The notes under the pieces: model-generated
Database searches by the model: none
Told to the model about the DNA's origin: nothing
Seen by the model: only the letters and a program-made list of their open reading frames with translations
In this document: positions 48,801 to 54,330 of the stretch, in pieces
How the letters are laid out: each line of letters opens with the position of its first letter
How positions within the stretch are numbered: position 1 is the first letter of the stretch
Assembly: GCA_917880885.1 (NCBI GenBank)
Contig: OU862908.1
Span: 10,080,501-10,144,500, forward strand
Direction of reading: 5' to 3'
Length of the DNA: 64,000 nucleotides
Origin: Limnephilus marmoratus
Lineage: Eukaryota > Arthropoda > Insecta > Trichoptera > Limnephilidae
Position numbers and translations under genes: made by a program

Positions 48801-51800
48801 ACAATATTACTGGTATTATTTATATATATATAAGTATATATATTTTTTGGAATTCCTATGAATCTTAATTATTGTTCATGTACTTACATGCAATGTTATT
48901 TTTAACAATGACAACTCAAAATTATATTATGTATCTAAAAAGATAAATGGGACCTCTGAAAGAAAAATTAATTTATTTTTTAAGTTCCGTTTTATCGGTG
49001 ATTGCGGTTGATTTTTATTGTGCAAAGTGTTTTTTTTAATTTGGAATTCAGTGGTGAGTGTATTCGTACTTTTAAATTATTATTTCACGTAGCAAAAAGT
49101 GTTTTATTTGGAAAAGCACAGTATTATAAGTACATATACCAAATTCCGATATCTTTCCAATTAATTAATCATATTAATTAACATATAACAGGATTAGTGT
49201 TATACAATCAGGTGGCTACGTAGGTAATTGCGTAAATGTGAAATTCTAGGGAAATTTCACTTCGAAATCTAGGGAAATAATTTTTTTGGGCAGAACATCC
49301 CTGATTTTGAATGTAAGAATTAATGGCGGAATCAGGCGGAATGAATATAGGATGACTCAATGACTTTTGTGTGAGAAGTCGAGGTGACTTTTGTGTCAAG
49401 TTATGTATAACACAAACAGAAACACTGGTATTTATAATACACTGATCATGATGATTGTGTGATAACTTGTATAAAAAGCCCTTGATACTAAAAACAATTC
49501 GAAAATACAATCGATGTATCGTAAACCAAATGTCAAATATGACCTATTTATGACTATACTTAACATCAAATATGGCCCTTTTCCATCATAATTTTAATTG
49601 TCGAGAGCCTAAATAATGTTTCCAATAAACACAATAACTGTTATTTATCTAAATCTCTTTAACAGTATGAAAATAACCAAAAAACACGAAATGTTGAATG
49701 GCGTGCGTGTCTTCCGTGGTGTAAGATTTCAATGTCAATACATCTTTATACACTTCGGTGAATAGTTAGCAGGTTAGTAGTGACGTCACCACTAACCATT
49801 TCAATAATGCCAACTTGACGCTGTGTTTTGAGGAGAGGTTTAAAAATGCACTTTTAAATAATTTTTTTAAAACTCTACGTTTAATATTATGAAATAAAAC
49901 TTATATATTCAGAATCAGCGTTTATTGGTCTATATCAACCATACTCAACCTTGCGGCCCGCAAAGCTTTTTTGTGCGGCCCTAACCACTTTACCATCAGG
50001 AACTTGATTTTAAAAAAACTATCATTCTAAATTTTGTATATCTTGAGATTCGTTTCGACTTTGACGCACAGATAGTTCGTCAAAGTCGAATAGCGCACCC
50101 GGAAAAAACAAATATTTGTCACACAAGTACGCGCGCAAATAATGTATAAATAAAAGTGCCACTTATAGAAACAACCGCATCAATTATAATATGTACATAA
50201 AAACTGGTTAATGTCACTGGTTAGTCAGGTACCTACTAATTTATACAGCATTTCTTGCTGTCGTATAATGTACTGTTTTGTTATAATTTAAATACGCATA
50301 ATTAGGTGATTTTTCACAAAAACGGCGCTCCACAAATTATGCAATTATTATTATTATTAATGGCGGGAGTGTCTTCAAAATGCAATCGAAAAATGTCCGA
50401 CGAAAAAAGAGTGCTTCAAGACAAATGGGAAGAAGAATATTTCTTTGTTGGGGGGGGGGGGGGGGTTGATGATTTTTTTTGTCATACCAGTGTGTTGCGG
50501 CCCGCGTAACTTTACAAATACATGTATGTGGCCCAAAGAGAAAAAAGGTTGAGTATCGTTGGTCTATATGAACATAATTTTTTAAAGCCATAATATTTTT
50601 CACTGGAGTTCCTTATTCTATTCAGGAAGGAAAAAACATGGTATGCTTTCTCTGTATTGCTACACTTCTGCCATAAAAAGTAGTTAAATAAAAAAAATAT
50701 ATATTCCATACAAACTATTCGAAATACATAGTTAAATAAATATAAAATTATTAAAAAAATTATTGCAACCAATAAATTTGCTGTAAAATGCAGGAAAACC
50801 ATTCATTCTGAATGCAATAAAATTAAACTGGTGAACTGGTGGAACCCTACGCAGATCCATTCCTAAGTTAAAACTATTCTTGTTTGCATAATTCAAATTC
50901 CTGTTGCGGATTTATCTGCTGACGAAACCATCCTCGGATTTCTAGTGCAAAAATCGGAGGAAAACTATCGTTTTCGTGTACCGGGTGTAGTATCAAATAA
51001 AGCTGGGGACTCACATGCAGATTCACTCAGTTAAAACCAGTTTCATGTTCCGAATGATCGGTCAAAATTCCAGTAGCAGATTAATCTGCTGACGCATTTC
51101 GAAGAAAACCATTCTAATGTTTCGAGTGGAGTTAAAATTTTTGTTTCGAACCGTATGCTGCAAAAACCGTAATTGGTGTGAAAACCATCCCCATATTACG
51201 ATAGTAATACTAATTGAAGCTGGGGACTCGCATGCAGATTCACTCTTAATTTAAAAACATTTTTTGTGTTCAGAATGTCACGATCAAATTCCAGTTGTGG
51301 ATTCATCTGCTGTCACATTTTGAAGGAAACCATTCTCTTATTCGAAGTGCAGTTATTAAATTCTTATTGCAGAAAATGTATGTGCTGCCAGAATCAAAGA
51401 AAAACCATTTTCATGTCTGAGTGTAGTTTTAATTCACCGCACACAGATTTAAAAAAAAAATCTCAGAAATTGACTGTATTAATTAACTATTATTTTATTA
51501 TTGTAACCTCTTACCCAGAATCACCGCCAAAACTCATGGGATAACATTGTCGATTCGCAATAGTTGTTGTAATAAACATCGGATTTCTACCCCCCCCATC
51601 CCCCCCCACCCCGGTGCATGAAAATTAATGTGCGGCCCGCGGGTGATACCAGAGACATCCGAATGGCTCCCGACGCCAAAAAGGTTCCCCACCCCTGGTT
51701 TAGATCATAGGTTCCCAACTTTATTTTGCCCACTTTGAGAATATTTGATGAATAAAGAATTCATACACTTCCCGAACTACCGAAATATGCCACTACCCTG

Positions 51801-54293
51801 CAACTGTACAGTGCAGTATTGCCAACTGAGCTCCTTTAGAGCTAGATTTAGCTCAATGAGGCTGTCAGCTCTCCAAAAAAAGTGGTTTGGCTTCTCAACT
51901 CGTTTTTCAGATAATCTAGCTCCTCTTTTTATACAAAACTCATGAATGAAAAATGACAATTTGTACCTCAGAATTACTCTAACCCCCCGCCCCCGCCCTA
52001 GGAGAAACGATAATAAATAAATAAATTCGAGGTATCCAGTTTATTTCTTCTCAGAATTTCTCTAGCTACACCCCTGGATTGCGAATTTGGTTAATCAATT
52101 GGTCCCAACTTTTTGGTTCCAACATCAATTGGCCCCAACAACAAGATTTTAGCTACTTTTCGGGTGTCTGACTTTTTTTTTAAATTGAGTTGGCAACATT
52201 GGTACAGTGGTACAGTGCCATGACTAAAACTATGCATAAGTGTATAAAATAGCTTCTCATTTGGATGCTAGATGGCACTGGTACCCAGCTATTGTGGTAC
52301 AACTTAGTACAAATTTTTGGAATGAACTAATGTATCTATGTGGGTTAGGTACAACCAGCAGGTTTGTTTTAAATCAGATTTTTAATTAATAAAATGTGTA
52401 TTTTTGGGGTCCATGTGCTCAATTGATCTTGACATACTAATATGTATTGGTAATGGTTCAGGTCTAGAATCGTGGCTGGTGGGCGCCATGGGCGGCTGTC
52501 CGCAGGGCATGATCCGCTCTAAGGCAGGCCCGGCCGCGGCGCTGGCGCAGTCCCTGCGGCGCTACACCTCGCTCAATCACCTCGCGCAGGCGGCCCGCGC
52601 CGTGCTGCACAACTCACAACAGATCCAGCAGATGCTGGCCGACCTCAACAGGGTGGACTTTCACAATGTGCAGGTAGTCAAACAAACAACAAGTAGTATT
52701 CATTAAAAAGCCGAAAATTGGCATTTAAAATAGTCATCAAATGTGATGTAGAGAATGAGATTGAAACACTCCAACTTAAGGCCAGATGTTTCGCAGATTT
52801 CAATTTTCGATTTCAATCACCAAATTTCAAAGTTAATTTTCAAGTTCTGTAAAGGATCTACGCGAGTTCTGTTATTACCATTATTGGCCAGTTGTTTGGG
52901 AACCTGAATAAAAGTTTCACAGAACTTAAAAAATTTACTTTCGATAGTTGGTGAGTGGTCTCGAAAATTGAAATCTGCCAAACATCAGGCCCTAATTTGA
53001 GATGTTTCAATCTCTACATCACATTTGATGACTATTTTGAATTCGGCTTTTTAACTTTTGATCAAATTAACTGGCAAGCAGTGAGATGCTCGACACCCAT
53101 CTCGACTTGAGATGAATGGTGGCGAATTCCTTCAGGCCGATAAATGGTGGGGAAGTGTGGTTGTAGCGATGAGGTTGGTGCTTGACGCCATATGGGCAGA
53201 GACAAATCACTCTCAGACGGCAGACCCCGCGGTTGAGTTCTACTGGTCTGACCGTGTGGTGCGGCACACGGCATTTATATTGATGGAGTGATCCTGACAG
53301 TTTTAGAATTGGCATGTTCTCACTGCAAATCTTGAAGATTCCAGGCTGTAATGCGCACGCCCTATACTGCAAGTATTGCTATATGCTTAACCTCATATGT
53401 GTGTAAACAAAATGTACGCACTTCTGTTTTTACATTAGGAATACGAATAAAAATACAGTACATAAATGTATCGGAAAATGAGAGATGAAACATAACACAT
53501 TATTGTTTATTTCTACGCTATTATTAGTGAGATGGGAAGAATGGGATTTCTGAGATGGGAAAAATATAGATTTCTTATAAAAATTAATATTACCATTATG
53601 CTTTGCTGACCATGTCAAAGGTTGTAACACAGAATTGACTGTAGGTTAACGTATTCAATATTCAATTGATGGGTTGGTGCCTTCCAGGAACAAGCGTCGT
53701 GGGTGTGTCAGTGCCCGAGTGGCGTGGTGGGCGAGCTGGAGGCCGACTTCAAGCGCACACTGCAGCGCCAGGCCTCGCTGGAGCAGTGGGCAGCGTGGTT
53801 GGAGGCTGCCGTGCGCCGCGCCCTCCGCCCGCATGAGGACTCGCCGCACTACGCTCATCACGCCCGCCAGTTCCTACTCAAGTGGAGCTTCTACAGGTGA
53901 GACAGAGCTGCAACCAACAAATATATTTAAACAGTTGCCAATCACTTCATAACACTCGTTAAATAGCCTAGTCAATCCAGAAAGTATTAATTTTCACAAA
54001 AGTCCCCACTCCTCCCCTGCTTGCTCCCCCCGGCCTGTGCCCTTTCAAATAAATAAATTGAAGTTTCTACTAAAGCCAATATATCTCCTAAACTAAAATA
54101 CATATCTGAAATTTTGTACCAAAAATTAACTTCTTATAAAACTACCTAAATATAATTTTAAATAAAACTTTTTGTTATCTGCAATACTTTAGCAAATAAT
54201 AATGATTGTTGCATATCTAAAAACATTCATTTCTTTGATATGTTTAGGGAACGTACCCAAACTACGTGACCAACTTTTTGCAATTTTTAACCC

Positions 54294-54330
<37 letters not shown>

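Larger units (their letters stand above)
47574..51696. mobile_element. hAT-like composite, 4.1 kb, with nested insertions
   Basis: Ends are CAGGGGTGGGGAACCT on both sides in inverted orientation, each followed by GCGGCCCGC. No convincing 8-bp duplication, so the two ends could belong to two insertions. Nested inside are elements at 48012-48514, 48677-49303 and 49935-50560, and a zinc-finger relic at 50850-51470. No transposase recognised. Confidence 0.5.

Noticed and set aside
53062..53372. Minus-strand ORFs near RFX exon 13
   Set aside because: No recognisable domain, no splice support; probably a repeat.
54294..54325. Poly(C) run as an i-motif or regulatory element
   Set aside because: It is the core of a MITE and its exact length is probably unreliable in the assembly.
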